Counted from the stretch's first letter, positions 52,784 to 63,116 are shown. The stretch is 64,000 nt of DNA from Planococcus soli (GCF_016881065.1 NZ_WXYN01000051.1:620001-684000); one strand, 5' to 3'. Made by a program: numbers and translations. The notes: a model not told the origin generated them from the letters alone.

Positions 52784-54691
52784 ATGAGACAGCCACTACC
52801 ATTTCCTTTAACAAAGGACAAAACTTTCTTTGAATCACTCAATGACTGGATCGGCGATGTATTTTACGATGAACTGCCTGAAAAAGGCTATGACCTTCGA
52901 GACGAACAGATTTTCATGTCTTTTCAGATCGAGCAGGCACTAAAAGAAAAAGCAGTACTGTTTGCTGAAGCAGGCGTTGGCACAGGGAAAACAATGGCTT
53001 ATTTGCTGCCAGCGATTGCATATGCCCGCTATACCGGCAAGCCGGCGCTTATTTCATGTGCGGATGAAACGTTGATTGAGCAATTGGTCAAAAAAGGCGG
53101 AGATGTTGACCGGCTGAACGATCTGTTCGATTTGAATCTCGATGTCCGTTTGGCGAAATCCCGAGACCAGTATTTATGTCTCCAGCGTCTTGAAGGTGCA
53201 AAAAAACGCAGCGATGCCGATTTTCTGGATGACATCGAATATAGTCTTCCGGAATTCGTCAACAAAACCTACTCGATGCAAAACACGTATCCATACGGAG
53301 AGCGCTCGAGCTATCCGGAAGTGACAGATGAAGAGTGGCAACAGGTCAATTACCACCCGATCCAAAACTGCAATGCCTGCGAACTGCGCAATAAATGCGG
53401 ACAGACCATCCACCGCAACCATTACCGCCAGGCAACAGATTTGGTCATTTGTTCTCATGATTTCCTAATGGAGCATATATGGACAAAAGAAACACGCAAA
53501 CGCGAAGGCCAGACGCCGCTGCTTCCTGAATTCTCCCAAATTGTGCTCGATGAAGGCCATTTGCTGGAATTCGCAGCACAGCGAGCATTGACCTATGAAG
53601 TACAGGAAAGCACGCTTCAGGACGTCACGGAAAGCATTCTGTCCGATGGCATGCGCGAAAAAACTTTGAATATGATCGAGCAGACGATCGATCTTCACAA
53701 CGACTTTTTCCGTCTGCTGCGGATCCACACAGTCAAAAGCGATGAGGACCGCAAAGCCATCACCAAGGATCCGGAATTGGTTCATGTCGGCAAATTGCTG
53801 ATTCGCCACATCGATTTGATGATGGAGGAATTCGTCTTTGAAGGAGAGCTGTTCACCATTCCGGAGTATGAACTGCGGCTGGCAGAAGAGTATTTTGAAC
53901 AATACACATTCTCCATGCGTTTGTTCGTAGAAGAAGGCGACGCTGTCACATGGTTGGAAATAAAAGATGAAATCGAGACGCTGGTCATCATGCCGCGCCT
54001 CGTTACCGATATATTGGATGAAAAGTTGTTTGACGGAAAGATTCCAATCATTTTTTCTTCAGCTACTCTTTCCATTCAAAAAGATTTTACGTACCTGTCC
54101 GATAGCCTCGGTATCGACAAATACCAGTCGTTTTCTGTACCGTCACCATTTGACTATGAGGATGTCATGAAAATCTTCAAGCATCCATTGAACCAGAATC
54201 AAAAATTCGAACGGGTTTATGATTTGTTCAGCACAGGGGATCAATCACTGGTGCTGTTCACTTCAAAAATGGAAATGGACAATTTCAAAAAGTCACTTCC
54301 ATTGGACCATCACTACACTATCGAGTTTGAAGGGGACCGCGAATTGTCGACGGTCGTCAAAGAATTCCAGGAAGGCAAGTTCCAAATTTTGTGTTCTTAC
54401 CATCTATGGGAAGGTTTGGATTTGCCGGGTGAAGCACTGACGAAAGTTATCATTGTGGATTTGCCATTTCCACCGAAAGATCCTGTTTTTGACGCCAAGC
54501 GCAAATTCAGCAACAATCCGTTGGAAGAAATTGATTTGCCATTCATGCAGCTGCGCATTCAGCAGGGAATTGGCCGCTTGATCCGCACATCAAATGATTA
54601 TGGCGAAATCCATCTGTTGCTTAATGAAGATGAATTGCGTGTCGAACATTTATGGGAAACAATTCTGCCGGTTCCTGCTGAAAACTTTTAA
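52784..54691 (+). CDS. ypvA: DinG/XPD-type ATP-dependent DNA helicase (YpvA)
   Basis: A 635-residue superfamily 2 helicase. Walker A EAGVGTGKTMAYLLP is near 61-75 and the box II variant DEGH (VLDEGHLLEF) near 250. Cysteines in YLCLQRL and NCNACELRNKCGQ (near 127 and 195-207) have the spacing expected for the XPD-family Fe-S cluster. C-terminal motifs LWEGLDLPGE and QQGIGRLIRTS are typical. Unlike DinG at 35 kb it has no exonuclease domain. RBS GTGAGGAGAG. Confidence 0.9.
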   Translation: MRQPLPFPLTKDKTFFESLNDWIGDVFYDELPEKGYDLRDEQIFMSFQIEQALKEKAVLFAEAGVGTGKTMAYLLPAIAYARYTGKPALISCADETLIEQLVKKGGDVDRLNDLFDLNLDVRLAKSRDQYLCLQRLEGAKKRSDADFLDDIEYSLPEFVNKTYSMQNTYPYGERSSYPEVTDEEWQQVNYHPIQNCNACELRNKCGQTIHRNHYRQATDLVICSHDFLMEHIWTKETRKREGQTPLLPEFSQIVLDEGHLLEFAAQRALTYEVQESTLQDVTESILSDGMREKTLNMIEQTIDLHNDFFRLLRIHTVKSDEDRKAITKDPELVHVGKLLIRHIDLMMEEFVFEGELFTIPEYELRLAEEYFEQYTFSMRLFVEEGDAVTWLEIKDEIETLVIMPRLVTDILDEKLFDGKIPIIFSSATLSIQKDFTYLSDSLGIDKYQSFSVPSPFDYEDVMKIFKHPLNQNQKFERVYDLFSTGDQSLVLFTSKMEMDNFKKSLPLDHHYTIEFEGDRELSTVVKEFQEGKFQILCSYHLWEGLDLPGEALTKVIIVDLPFPPKDPVFDAKRKFSNNPLEEIDLPFMQLRIQQGIGRLIRTSNDYGEIHLLLNEDELRVEHLWETILPVPAENF

Positions 54692-54707
54692 GAGACAGGT
54701 TTGCCTG

Positions 54708-54716
54708 TGATACAAT
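54708..54716 (+). promoter_or_regulatory. Extended -10 promoter for ypwA
   Basis: TG-A-TACAAT, preceded by the dyad ACAGG-TTTG-CCTGT. The string TTTGCCTGTGATA also occurs at the hepS promoter (13 kb). Confidence 0.5.
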
Positions 54717-54744
54717 AGTCTCATCAACCATTGGAGGGATTTTT

Positions 54745-56250
54745 GTGTCACTCGAAAAGCAGTTTACCGAACATTTCAGCAAGATTAAAGGCTATAATGA
54801 AGCAATTTCGTTATTGTATTGGGATTTGCGAACAGGTGCACCGAAAAAAGGGGTGGAATTGCGCTCTGAGACGATCGGTACCTTGTCTGAAGAAGTATTC
54901 AATTTATCGACGTCCGACAAATTCGGTGAATTGCTGAGTTCTTTGGAAGCAGAGCAGTCAACACTCGATCCATTTATCCGCCGTTCTGTGGAAGAAGCAC
55001 GCAAAGAATATGATTTGAGCAAGAAAATTCCTCCGGAAGAATATAAAAAGTTCATCATCCTGCAATCCAAAGCAGAATCCATATGGGAAAATGCCAAAGA
55101 AGCTTCCGATTTTTCTTTGTTTCTTCCTTATTTGGAAGAGCTGGTCAGCACGACGAAAAAGATGATCGGCTACTGGGGCGAGAAAAATGGCAGCCCTTAT
55201 AATACCTTGCTGGATCAGTATGAGCCTGGCATGACCACTGAAATTCTCGATGGGGTATTTGGCAAGCTGCGTGAACGCATTGTGCCGCTTGTGCAAAAAA
55301 TTGCGTCTTCACCAAACAAACCCGAGACGGCTTTCCTGTATGAGCATTTTCCAAAAGAAGCGCAGCAGGATTTCAGCCGCCAGATGCTGGAACAGCTTGG
55401 CTATGATTTTGAAGCAGGACGGCTGGATGAAACGGTTCACCCATTCATGATTTCCATCAATCGCCAGGACATTCGGGTGACGACAAAATACGACGAAGCC
55501 GATTTCCGCACAGCTGTTTTTGGCACTATTCATGAAGGCGGCCACGCGATGTATGAGCAGAACTTGGGCGGGTCATTGGCAGGTTTGCCGATTGAAACCG
55601 GTGCATCCATGGGGATTCATGAATCACAGTCCCTGTTTTGTGAGAACTTTATCGGACGCAATGAACATTTTTGGCAGCAAAACTTCAGCTTGCTGAAAGA
55701 ATATGCACCTAAGCAGTTTGCCGATGTCGAGCTGGTGGATTACGTGCGTGCAATCAATGAATCCAAACCTTCGTTGATCCGCATTGAAGCTGATGAACTG
55801 TCGTATGCTCTGCACATCATGGTGCGCTACGAGCTTGAAAAAGGGCTGTTTGACGGCGATCTTCAAGTAAGCGACTTGCCGCAGCTGTGGAACGATAAAT
55901 ACGAAGAGTATTTAGGCGTTCGTCCTTCAAATGATGCGGAGGGCGTTCTGCAGGATGTCCACTGGGCAGGCGCAAGCTTTGGCTACTTCCCTTCGTATGC
56001 CTTAGGTTATATGTATGCTGCACAGTTTAAGAACGCTATGATAAAAGACTTGCCGAATTTCGATGAGCTTTTGGCAGAGCGCAACGTTCAGCCGATCCGT
56101 GAATGGTTGAGCCATAATATCCATCAACACGGGGCTTTTAAAAAGCCACTGGATATTTTGCAGGATGTTACCGGAGAAGGTTTGAATCCGGATTATCTGG
56201 CTGCCTACTTGGAAGAGAAGTATTCGAAGATTTATCGATTGGAAAAATAA
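54745..56250 (+). CDS. ypwA: Thermostable-type carboxypeptidase, M32 family
   Basis: A 501-residue metallocarboxypeptidase of the Taq/M32 family. The zinc motif HEGGH (in TIHEGGHAMYEQ, near 260-271), the ESQSLFCENFIGR block with the third ligand, and the IRIEADELSY and GYFPSYALGYMYAAQ segments are all conserved. It removes C-terminal residues from peptides in the cytosol. GTG start with TTGGAGGGA as RBS. It is monocistronic with its own promoter and terminator. Confidence 0.94.
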   Translation: MSLEKQFTEHFSKIKGYNEAISLLYWDLRTGAPKKGVELRSETIGTLSEEVFNLSTSDKFGELLSSLEAEQSTLDPFIRRSVEEARKEYDLSKKIPPEEYKKFIILQSKAESIWENAKEASDFSLFLPYLEELVSTTKKMIGYWGEKNGSPYNTLLDQYEPGMTTEILDGVFGKLRERIVPLVQKIASSPNKPETAFLYEHFPKEAQQDFSRQMLEQLGYDFEAGRLDETVHPFMISINRQDIRVTTKYDEADFRTAVFGTIHEGGHAMYEQNLGGSLAGLPIETGASMGIHESQSLFCENFIGRNEHFWQQNFSLLKEYAPKQFADVELVDYVRAINESKPSLIRIEADELSYALHIMVRYELEKGLFDGDLQVSDLPQLWNDKYEEYLGVRPSNDAEGVLQDVHWAGASFGYFPSYALGYMYAAQFKNAMIKDLPNFDELLAERNVQPIREWLSHNIHQHGAFKKPLDILQDVTGEGLNPDYLAAYLEEKYSKIYRLEK

Positions 56251-56256
56251 GTACTG

Positions 56257-56287
56257 GCCACCGTGTATTTTCATGGTGGCTTTTCTT
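56257..56287 (+). terminator. Intrinsic terminator of ypwA
   Basis: 9-bp stem GCCACCGTG/CATGGTGGC (one wobble) with a 6-base loop and TTTTCTT. Confidence 0.8.
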
Positions 56288-56344
56288 ATATTAAAAGACA
56301 AAAAGCAAATTGTTTGATTATAATAAGGACGGAGGCGATAAACG

Positions 56345-57103
56345 ATGTTGAAATCATTCAGTTTGGAAGGCAAGACGGCGATCGTTACGGGAGCCGGCAA
56401 AGGAATCGGCAAAGCGATTGCTATGGCGCTTGCAGAAGCAGGAGCAAATGTGATGCTGGTGGCGCGGACCGAATCGGATCTGGTGCACACCCAGCAGGAA
56501 ATTGGCAATGACCGCACGGGGTATGTATTGGCTGACATCACGCGGCGCAGCGACATACAGGCTGCAGTCGAGAAAACGGTCAAGCAATTCGGAGCGATTG
56601 ACATTTTGGTCAACAATGCCGGGATGAACATCCGTTCTTCTTTATCGGATGCAACCGACGCAGAATGGCACCAAATCATGGATACCAATGCACAGAGTGT
56701 CTTTATGTTTTCGCAGGAAGCAGTTAAAAAAATGGACAGCGGCAGTTCCATCATCAACATCAGCTCGGTTGGAGGGGACCGTGCATTGAAGACAGGGGTG
56801 GTTTATGCGGCGTCAAAAGCTGCCATCATCCAAATGACCAAGGTCATGGCAATGGAATGGGGGCCGAAGAACATCCGCGTCAATGCAATCGGACCGTGGT
56901 ATTTCAAAACGCCGCTAACGGAAAAGATTTTAAGCGATCCGGAATACCTGGATTCCATATTGGCTGTTACTCCGATGAAGCGCGTCGGAGAACTGCCGGA
57001 AGTTGCGTCTCCGGTGGTGTTTTTGGCATCGGATGCCGCAAGTTACATAACTGGCCAGACGCTTTTTGTCGATGGTGGCATGTCCATCCACGGATTTTCG
57101 TAA
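56345..57103 (+). CDS. Short-chain dehydrogenase/reductase
   Basis: A 252-residue classical SDR. It has the cofactor motif TGAGKGIG (near 15-22), NNAG (near 90), the catalytic Ser in [13 protein letters not shown] (Tyr and Lys, near 155-159) and a C-terminal [11 protein letters not shown] typical of glucose/gluconate dehydrogenase-like members. No substrate can be assigned. A TATAAT at 56319-56324 and ACGGAGGCG as RBS precede it. It is set off by terminators on both sides, and has no counterpart here in B. subtilis synteny that I can recall. Confidence 0.87.
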   Translation: MLKSFSLEGKTAIVTGAGKGIGKAIAMALAEAGANVMLVARTESDLVHTQQEIGNDRTGYVLADITRRSDIQAAVEKTVKQFGAIDILVNNAGMNIRSSLSDATDAEWHQIMDTNAQSVFMFSQEAVKKMDSGSSIINISSVGGDRALKTGVVYAASKAAIIQMTKVMAMEWGPKNIRVNAIGPWYFKTPLTEKILSDPEYLDSILAVTPMKRVGELPEVASPVVFLASDAASYITGQTLFVDGGMSIHGFS

Positions 57104-57112
57104 GAAAAACAG

Positions 57113-57143
57113 CATCCTTCCCAAAATCGGGAAGGATGTTTTT
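57113..57143 (+). terminator. Intrinsic terminator of the SDR gene
   Basis: Perfect 10-bp stem CATCCTTCCC/GGGAAGGATG with AAAATC loop and TTTTT. Confidence 0.88.
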
Positions 57144-57159
57144 CGTTCTCTCCTAAAAA

Positions 57160-57168
57160 TGATATGAT
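57160..57168 (+). promoter_or_regulatory. Extended -10 promoter for dynA
   Basis: TG-A-TATGAT, 33 bases before the start codon; the RBS GGAGAAGGAGA follows. Confidence 0.5.
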
Positions 57169-57200
57169 AGAGGACAGTAAGCGGAGAAGGAGATTTCTAA

Positions 57201-60200
57201 ATGACAGTTCTTGATCATAAAAAAGAGTTACTTGAAACGGCTCACCTTTACCGGATCTTCCAAGACAACGAAGATACCGAACGGGAAGCGAAAGCCCATT
57301 TATTTGCAAAGAAAATCCTTAAGAATAATTTCATCATCGGGTTTGCCGGCCATTTTTCATCCGGCAAGTCTTCTATGATCAACGCACTGACAGGCGAAAC
57401 TTTATTGCCTTCCAGCCCGATTCCGACAAGCGCCAATATTGTCAATGTCCAAAAAACGGACACCGACTTCGCCATCGTCAATATGCGCAACGAAAAGCCG
57501 GTCTATTTTCCGGAGAATTATGATTTTAACGCGGTAAAAGAATTTTGCAAAAGCGGGGACGTTACGCAGATCGACATCGGCCATCAGGCTTCCGTCCTGC
57601 CAAAAGGCATTACCGTCATGGATACGCCGGGTGTCGATTCTACGGATGACGCACACCGCATGTCCACAGAATCTGCCCTGCATGTGGCGGATATGGTCTT
57701 TTACGTTATGGACTATAACCATGTGCAATCTGAATTGAATTTCAATTTTACAAAAGAGCTGCAAAAATACACCGAACTGTACTTGATCGTCAACCAAATC
57801 GACAAGCATCAAAACAGCGAAATGAGCTTTGCAGACTTCCAACAATCGGTCCATGACTCGTTTGCGGCATGGGGAGTCGTTCCGAAAGGCATCTTCTTTA
57901 CGTCGCTGAAGGATTTCGGTTTTCCAGGGAATGATTTTGAGCAGGTCAAAGGCCTCGTTTCCTCGACTATGCAGGACTGGAAAGGCCATGTCGGAGAAGC
58001 ATCAGATTCTGCCTTAAGTCAACTTAAAGATGAACATATCAAGTTTTTAGAAGATGAAAAAGCAGAGCGGTTGCAGGCATTCTCGGAAGTCCTCGATCCA
58101 GAGGAATGGGAAATGCGCGAAGACCTGAAAAAGGAAAACGCTTTGGTGTCACGCAGAATGTCTGTGCAGGATTTTGAAAACTGGCAGGCCAAATTCGAAA
58201 AAAGCCGCAAAGATTTGCTGGAAAACTCGAACATCATGCCTTACGAACTCCGCAGCGCTTTGACCAACTACTTGGAGTCGATTCAGCCGAATTTCAAAGT
58301 CGGCATGCTGTTCAGCGGCAAAAAGACGGAAGAAGAACGTCAGAAAAGGCAGCAGGAAGTGGACGAGCGCTTGGAGTCCACTGTGTCTTCCCAAATAACC
58401 AGCCATCTGAAAAAACTGATGAAAGCATCTTTGAAAGATGCCGGTCTATTGACCGATAGCGAGTCTTTGGCAATTGATGACATGGTTTTTGATGTCCCGT
58501 TTTCCGTTGTTAAAGATCAAACGCCAACCGGTGCTTCGATGACTGGCGATGCCGTGTTGAATTTTGCCAATAGCATTTCAACGGCCGTGCAGCGATGGTT
58601 TGTCCGCGAAACGGATGGCTGGAAAAAAGCGCAGGAAGAAAAGTTTGATGGGCTGACGGACGATGCCAGCACAGAAATAGACATGAAAGCACAAACTTTG
58701 TCCCAAAAAGTGCTGGCCATCAACACACTTGAAGAAATGGACAGAAAAATCGATAAAGTGAAAAAATCCTATTCTGCGATGCTGCCCAAACAAAAAACGG
58801 CAGCCGAAGAAAAAGTGGAACAGTGGCTCGGCGAATTTGAAGTGTCTGTTGAAGAAATGACAGAGTTCAATCCGGCAATGCTTGAAAAGAATGAACAGCA
58901 GCAGGAAGAACAAACTGAGCACGCTGAAACGCTGGAAGTGGCAGCATTCGACGAAATTGCTGTGCTCCAGCGCGCCAAGCGTACCGCCGAAGTGATTGAC
59001 CCGATTAAAGGGTTTGCTGAAACAGCAGCTTACTTGAAACGAAAAGCGGGACGTCTCGAAGGACAGGAATTCACCATTGCTTTATTCGGTGCTTTCAGTG
59101 CAGGAAAATCATCGTTTTCAAATGCTTTGATGGGTGAAACGGTCTTGCCGGTGTCGCCGAATCCGACAACGGCGACCATCAACCGGATCAGGCCAGTCTC
59201 TGAAAAGCATCCGCACGAAACAGCAGATGTACGTTTGAAGACGCTTGCGCAAATGACAGAAGACGTTACGAATTCCTTCCATGTTCTGGGGATTAAAGTG
59301 ACTTCACTGGAAGATGCCTATGCCAAATCAGTGAAGCTGCCGGAAGATACTCCGACAGAGCAGCAAGTCCACAAGTCATTTATTTTAGCTTTCAATAAAG
59401 GGTACCTGGATTTTAAGGACCGTTTGGGTGAAACTTTACGGACCAACCGGGAAGACTTCGGTTTGTATGTAGCTAAAGAAGAGAAAAGCTGTTTTGTCGA
59501 CGAAATCGATTTTTATTATGATTGTGAGTTGACGCGCAATGGCGTGACACTTGTGGATACGCCTGGGGCCGACTCCATCAACGCACGTCATACGAATGTT
59601 GCCTTCGAGTATATCCGCAACGCAGATGCAATCTTGTTCATCACCTATTACAACCATGCTTTTGCACGGGCAGACCGTGAATTCCTCATCCAGCTCGGTC
59701 GGGTCAAAGATGCTTTTGAGATGGACAAGATGTTCTTTGTCGTCAATGCCATCGATTTGGCAAATGACGAGCAGGAAAAAGATGCGGTCGTCACATATGT
59801 CAAAGACGAATTGCAGCGCTTCGGTATCCGATTCCCTCGTCTGTACGGTGTTTCCAGTCTTTTGGCGCTGCGTGACCGGGAGCATTCCGGCATGCCGCAA
59901 TTCGAAGAAGCGTTCCAGCATTTCCTGAAAGAAGAATTAAAAGGCATGGCTGTCCAATCACTGGCGGAAGAAGAGCAAAAAACGGTGGACCGTTTCGGAA
60001 GCCTAATTGAACAGACAGAAAAAAACTTGTTGCGAAAAGACGAGCGGCTGGAAGAACTCAAACATTTGGAGCAGCAGCTGCGCATCTTGTTTGGTGCATC
60101 GATCGCTAAACTATTGGAGCGCGAAGCTCTTCAGGAACTGGATGAATTGTTGTATTATGTCAATCAGCGAGTCTTTTATCGTTTCAACGACTTTTTCAAG

Positions 60201-60782
60201 GAAGCATTCAATCCTTCGGTCTTTTCAAATAAATCGGCCCAAGCAGCACTGGATACCGCTTTGCAGGATATGAACGATATGACCGGTTTTGATTTCCAGC
60301 AGGAACTGCGTGTTACCAATTTCCGACTTGCCCAATTTATCGAAAAGAAACTCGAATCACGCTTTAAGGAAGATACGGCAAAGCTGAAAGAAAAGAATGC
60401 AGACTTTTCATTTACACCATACGAAGTTCAGGAAGCTGTATCGCTGGATATTGCGAAGCCGTTTGTGAACGCGGACTATTCCTCAGTCAAATCGTACTAC
60501 AAAAACAATAAAAGCTTTTTCGAGAAAAATGAAAAAGAAAAGTTGCGCGATGCACTGCAGACAATGATGGAGCCGGATGCCTTGCGCTATCTGGAACTTG
60601 AGAAAAAAGAACTTGGCAACTGGGCGGAGTTTTGGATTGAGCAGGAAGCAGAAGGCCTTCGTCAGCATATTCTTCGCCAGGCGGTCGATCAGATTGATTC
60701 AGAACGTACGCTGCTCCAGCAATCCGAAAGATTAGCACAATGGAAAGAGCTGTATTCAAACTTAATGGATGGAAGGGTGTAG
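57201..60782 (+). CDS. dynA: Bacterial dynamin-like protein DynA
   Basis: A 1193-residue tandem dynamin, the same length as B. subtilis DynA (YpbR), consisting of two fused dynamin units. GTPase 1 has GHFSSGKSS (near 54-62) with DTPGVDS and NQID; GTPase 2 has GAFSAGKSS (near 626-634) with DTPGADS and NAID. Each is followed by a long helical stalk with heptad patterns. In B. subtilis it binds membranes, fuses them in vitro and helps cells survive membrane damage and phage. The sulfurtransferase gene starts 4 bases after its stop. Confidence 0.94.
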   Translation: MTVLDHKKELLETAHLYRIFQDNEDTEREAKAHLFAKKILKNNFIIGFAGHFSSGKSSMINALTGETLLPSSPIPTSANIVNVQKTDTDFAIVNMRNEKPVYFPENYDFNAVKEFCKSGDVTQIDIGHQASVLPKGITVMDTPGVDSTDDAHRMSTESALHVADMVFYVMDYNHVQSELNFNFTKELQKYTELYLIVNQIDKHQNSEMSFADFQQSVHDSFAAWGVVPKGIFFTSLKDFGFPGNDFEQVKGLVSSTMQDWKGHVGEASDSALSQLKDEHIKFLEDEKAERLQAFSEVLDPEEWEMREDLKKENALVSRRMSVQDFENWQAKFEKSRKDLLENSNIMPYELRSALTNYLESIQPNFKVGMLFSGKKTEEERQKRQQEVDERLESTVSSQITSHLKKLMKASLKDAGLLTDSESLAIDDMVFDVPFSVVKDQTPTGASMTGDAVLNFANSISTAVQRWFVRETDGWKKAQEEKFDGLTDDASTEIDMKAQTLSQKVLAINTLEEMDRKIDKVKKSYSAMLPKQKTAAEEKVEQWLGEFEVSVEEMTEFNPAMLEKNEQQQEEQTEHAETLEVAAFDEIAVLQRAKRTAEVIDPIKGFAETAAYLKRKAGRLEGQEFTIALFGAFSAGKSSFSNALMGETVLPVSPNPTTATINRIRPVSEKHPHETADVRLKTLAQMTEDVTNSFHVLGIKVTSLEDAYAKSVKLPEDTPTEQQVHKSFILAFNKGYLDFKDRLGETLRTNREDFGLYVAKEEKSCFVDEIDFYYDCELTRNGVTLVDTPGADSINARHTNVAFEYIRNADAILFITYYNHAFARADREFLIQLGRVKDAFEMDKMFFVVNAIDLANDEQEKDAVVTYVKDELQRFGIRFPRLYGVSSLLALRDREHSGMPQFEEAFQHFLKEELKGMAVQSLAEEEQKTVDRFGSLIEQTEKNLLRKDERLEELKHLEQQLRILFGASIAKLLEREALQELDELLYYVNQRVFYRFNDFFKEAFNPSVFSNKSAQAALDTALQDMNDMTGFDFQQELRVTNFRLAQFIEKKLESRFKEDTAKLKEKNADFSFTPYEVQEAVSLDIAKPFVNADYSSVKSYYKNNKSFFEKNEKEKLRDALQTMMEPDALRYLELEKKELGNWAEFWIEQEAEGLRQHILRQAVDQIDSERTLLQQSERLAQWKELYSNLMDGRV

Positions 60783-60785
60783 ACG

Positions 60786-61715
60786 ATGTCAATTTTTATT
60801 GAAACGACCGATACCGAAAACCATAGATGGATTGATGCACGATTTGATTTACAGGATCCGTCAGCAGGCAAAAATTTGTATGAGCAAGAGCATGTGGCAG
60901 GTGCTGTGTTTTGGGATCTGGAAAAAGACATGTCCGATATGACTGCAACTCAAGGGCGGCATCCGATGCCGTCTAAACAACAGCTGAGGGGTTTGATTCA
61001 GTCTAGCGGATTGAATTTGGATGACTCTATTGTCATTTACGATCAGGGCGGTTCGCCTTATGCAGCGCGCGCTTGGTGGCTGCTGAAATATGCGGGATTT
61101 GAAAAAGTTCAGATCAGCCGAAAAGGCTTTGAACAGCTGAAAAAATTAGGAATTGCCGTATCTGCAGATATATCTAGCTACCAGACATCCCCAGTTGAAC
61201 CAGATTTCAATGATGAAATTTTCGCTGATCAAAGATATGTGAAGGATGTCATCAGCGGCGATGAGTTGGGTGTCCTGATAGACGCACGTTCTGCAGCTCG
61301 TTATGCAGGACTGGAAGAGCCGATTGATCCGGTTGCCGGACGGATTCCAGGCGCGCGCAATTTGGATTGGGCGCAATTTGTCTCTAAAGGCGAATTCCAG
61401 TCGGAGGAAGACATTGACCATGTCGTCCAAAAGCATGAACCGGCTGTTGTATACTGCGGAAGCGGTGTTACTGCTGCCGCTTTATATGCTGTTCTCGCTG
61501 AAAAAGGCCACGATCAGCTAAGGCTTTATATGGGCAGTTTCTCGGATTGGATTACAGACGCTGAAAACGTCGTCGAATTCGACCGCGATGAACATCCGGA
61601 AGCAGCAGACGACGGAACCAAAAAGATTTTGGCGAAATTGATCGAAGAAGGCTATTCAGGAGAAATGCTCATGAAGAAGTTCGAATACGAAAAATCATTA
61701 TTGGAAAAAGAATGA
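60786..61715 (+). CDS. Tandem-rhodanese sulfurtransferase
   Basis: A 309-residue protein with two rhodanese domains. The N-terminal one (about 1-125) is inactive, its loop reading YDQGGSPYAARAWW without cysteine. The C-terminal one (about 155-275) has the active loop CGSGVTA with Cys224, a loop form usual in 3-mercaptopyruvate sulfurtransferases. About 35 extra residues follow. It is probably cotranscribed with dynA, but no functional link is evident. Sulfur donor uncertain. Confidence 0.87.
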   Translation: MSIFIETTDTENHRWIDARFDLQDPSAGKNLYEQEHVAGAVFWDLEKDMSDMTATQGRHPMPSKQQLRGLIQSSGLNLDDSIVIYDQGGSPYAARAWWLLKYAGFEKVQISRKGFEQLKKLGIAVSADISSYQTSPVEPDFNDEIFADQRYVKDVISGDELGVLIDARSAARYAGLEEPIDPVAGRIPGARNLDWAQFVSKGEFQSEEDIDHVVQKHEPAVVYCGSGVTAAALYAVLAEKGHDQLRLYMGSFSDWITDAENVVEFDRDEHPEAADDGTKKILAKLIEEGYSGEMLMKKFEYEKSLLEKE

Positions 61716-61716
61716 A

Positions 61717-61754
61717 AAAACTCCCCGCCAGCATACTGCTGGCGGGGAGTTTTG
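61717..61754. terminator. Bidirectional terminator between sulfurtransferase and CorC-like genes
   Basis: 17-bp perfect stem AAAACTCCCCGCCAGCA/TGCTGGCGGGGAGTTTT with a 3-base loop, the strongest hairpin in the window. Confidence 0.93.
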
Positions 61755-61755
61755 G

Positions 61756-63066
61756 TTATTCAGCTAGCTCTGTATTGCGCGTCAACAACACACGGATAAT
61801 CTGATGATTTTCCATTTCGCGTACAGTGATCGAGTGGTTCGACAATTCAACCGATTGGCCTTCGTTAATATCGGTGTTTTGCAATTGGATCCAGCCGCCG
61901 ATGGTATCGACGTCTTCGCTGTCATCAAACTCGATGGCAAAACGATCTTCCAGATCTGAAAGCAGCACACGCCCATTCAATAAATAATTATTGATGTCGA
62001 CTGCCTTGATTTCATCGCGTTCATCTTCGTCAAACTCGTCGCGGATTTCACCGACAATCTCTTCCAAAATATCTTCCATTGTGATGACTCCGGCAGTTCC
62101 GCCATATTCATCAACAACAATAGCCATATGGACATGCTCTTTCTGCATTTTCAGCAGCACATCTTGTATGGGTGCCATATCATGGACAAAAGGAATATCG
62201 TGTACGACGATGCTATCGTTCAAATCCTGTTTATAGGTGTAATTGGTCAGCATTTCCTTGACGTTGACAAAACCGAGAATATCGTCCTTGTCACCCTGTT
62301 CAGTGACCGGGTAACGGGTGTACTGATGGTCACGTACAATTTCCATCAAGTCGTCATGGCTCATTTCAAGTGAAATGGTCTCCATTTGTGTTCGGGGCAG
62401 CATGATGTCTTTTGCCATGCGTTCGTCGAAAGAAAATATATTCTGCATGTACGATAGTTCCGTTTGATTGATTTCACCGCTTTGATAGCTTTGCGTCATG
62501 ATGATTTTCAGCTCTTCTTCTGAATGGGCTTGTTCATGCACCGCTGGCTCAATGCCGAAAGCACGGAGCAGCAGACGGGCAGATCCATTCAAAAGCCAGA
62601 TGAACGGTGCCAAAATGATTCCGAACACATAAAGCGGACGGACAAAGATAAAAGCCATTTTTTCCGCATATTGTATCGCCAGCGTTTTAGGTGCCAGTTC
62701 ACCGATGACGACATGCAGGAACGTAATGATAGTAAATGCAATGATAAAGGAGAAGATCGACGCAGTCGGTTCTTCGACGCCAAAATTTTCGAAAGCCGGG
62801 TGCAGAATCTGTCCTACAGTTGATTCACCCAGCCAACCAAGGCCAAGTGCTGTAACGGTAATTCCCAATTGGCAGGCAGACAAATAATAATCCAGGTTGC
62901 CGATAATTTTCTGTGTCAAAATGGCATTTTTATTGCCTTCTGATACAAGCTGATCAATTCGGGACTTTCTGACACGGATAATCGAAAACTCTGATCCAAC
63001 AAATAAAGCGGTCAGCCCTATTAAAAGAGCGACCAATAACAAATTGAGAATGGGTATACTGTCCAA
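61756..63066 (-). CDS. CNNM/CorC family membrane protein (hemolysin C-like)
   Basis: A 436-residue protein with an N-terminal CNNM (DUF21) membrane domain (about 1-190, starting [18 protein letters not shown]), a pair of CBS domains (about 210-330, [19 protein letters not shown] and [20 protein letters not shown]) and a C-terminal CorC/HlyC domain (about 345-425). This family takes part in Mg2+ or Co2+ homeostasis; 'hemolysin' is a legacy name. TTG 63066 is chosen because GGAGGG stands 5 bases upstream; the in-frame GTG at 63093 would lie before that RBS. Confidence 0.87.
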   Translation of the reverse strand: MDSIPILNLLLVALLIGLTALFVGSEFSIIRVRKSRIDQLVSEGNKNAILTQKIIGNLDYYLSACQLGITVTALGLGWLGESTVGQILHPAFENFGVEEPTASIFSFIIAFTIITFLHVVIGELAPKTLAIQYAEKMAFIFVRPLYVFGIILAPFIWLLNGSARLLLRAFGIEPAVHEQAHSEEELKIIMTQSYQSGEINQTELSYMQNIFSFDERMAKDIMLPRTQMETISLEMSHDDLMEIVRDHQYTRYPVTEQGDKDDILGFVNVKEMLTNYTYKQDLNDSIVVHDIPFVHDMAPIQDVLLKMQKEHVHMAIVVDEYGGTAGVITMEDILEEIVGEIRDEFDEDERDEIKAVDINNYLLNGRVLLSDLEDRFAIEFDDSEDVDTIGGWIQLQNTDINEGQSVELSNHSITVREMENHQIIRVLLTRNTELAE

Positions 63067-63071
63067 TACGT

Positions 63072-63088
63072 CCCTCCGACTGGGAGGG
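63072..63088 (-). promoter_or_regulatory. Hairpin covering the RBS of the CorC-like gene
   Basis: On the minus strand CCCTCC (63088-63083) pairs with GGAGGG (63077-63072), which is the ribosome binding site. The loop is five bases. Upstream, in the same short leader, CTG-TTTCTA and TAGAAAG-CAG form another stem (about 63096-63118). Confidence 0.55.
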
Positions 63089-63116
63089 TTCACCTCTGCT
63101 TTCTATAAGTAGAAAC

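Noticed and set aside
59436-60085. Minus-strand open frames of 145-161 codons inside dynA
   Set aside because: They lie wholly within a convincing 1193-codon gene and have no family features.
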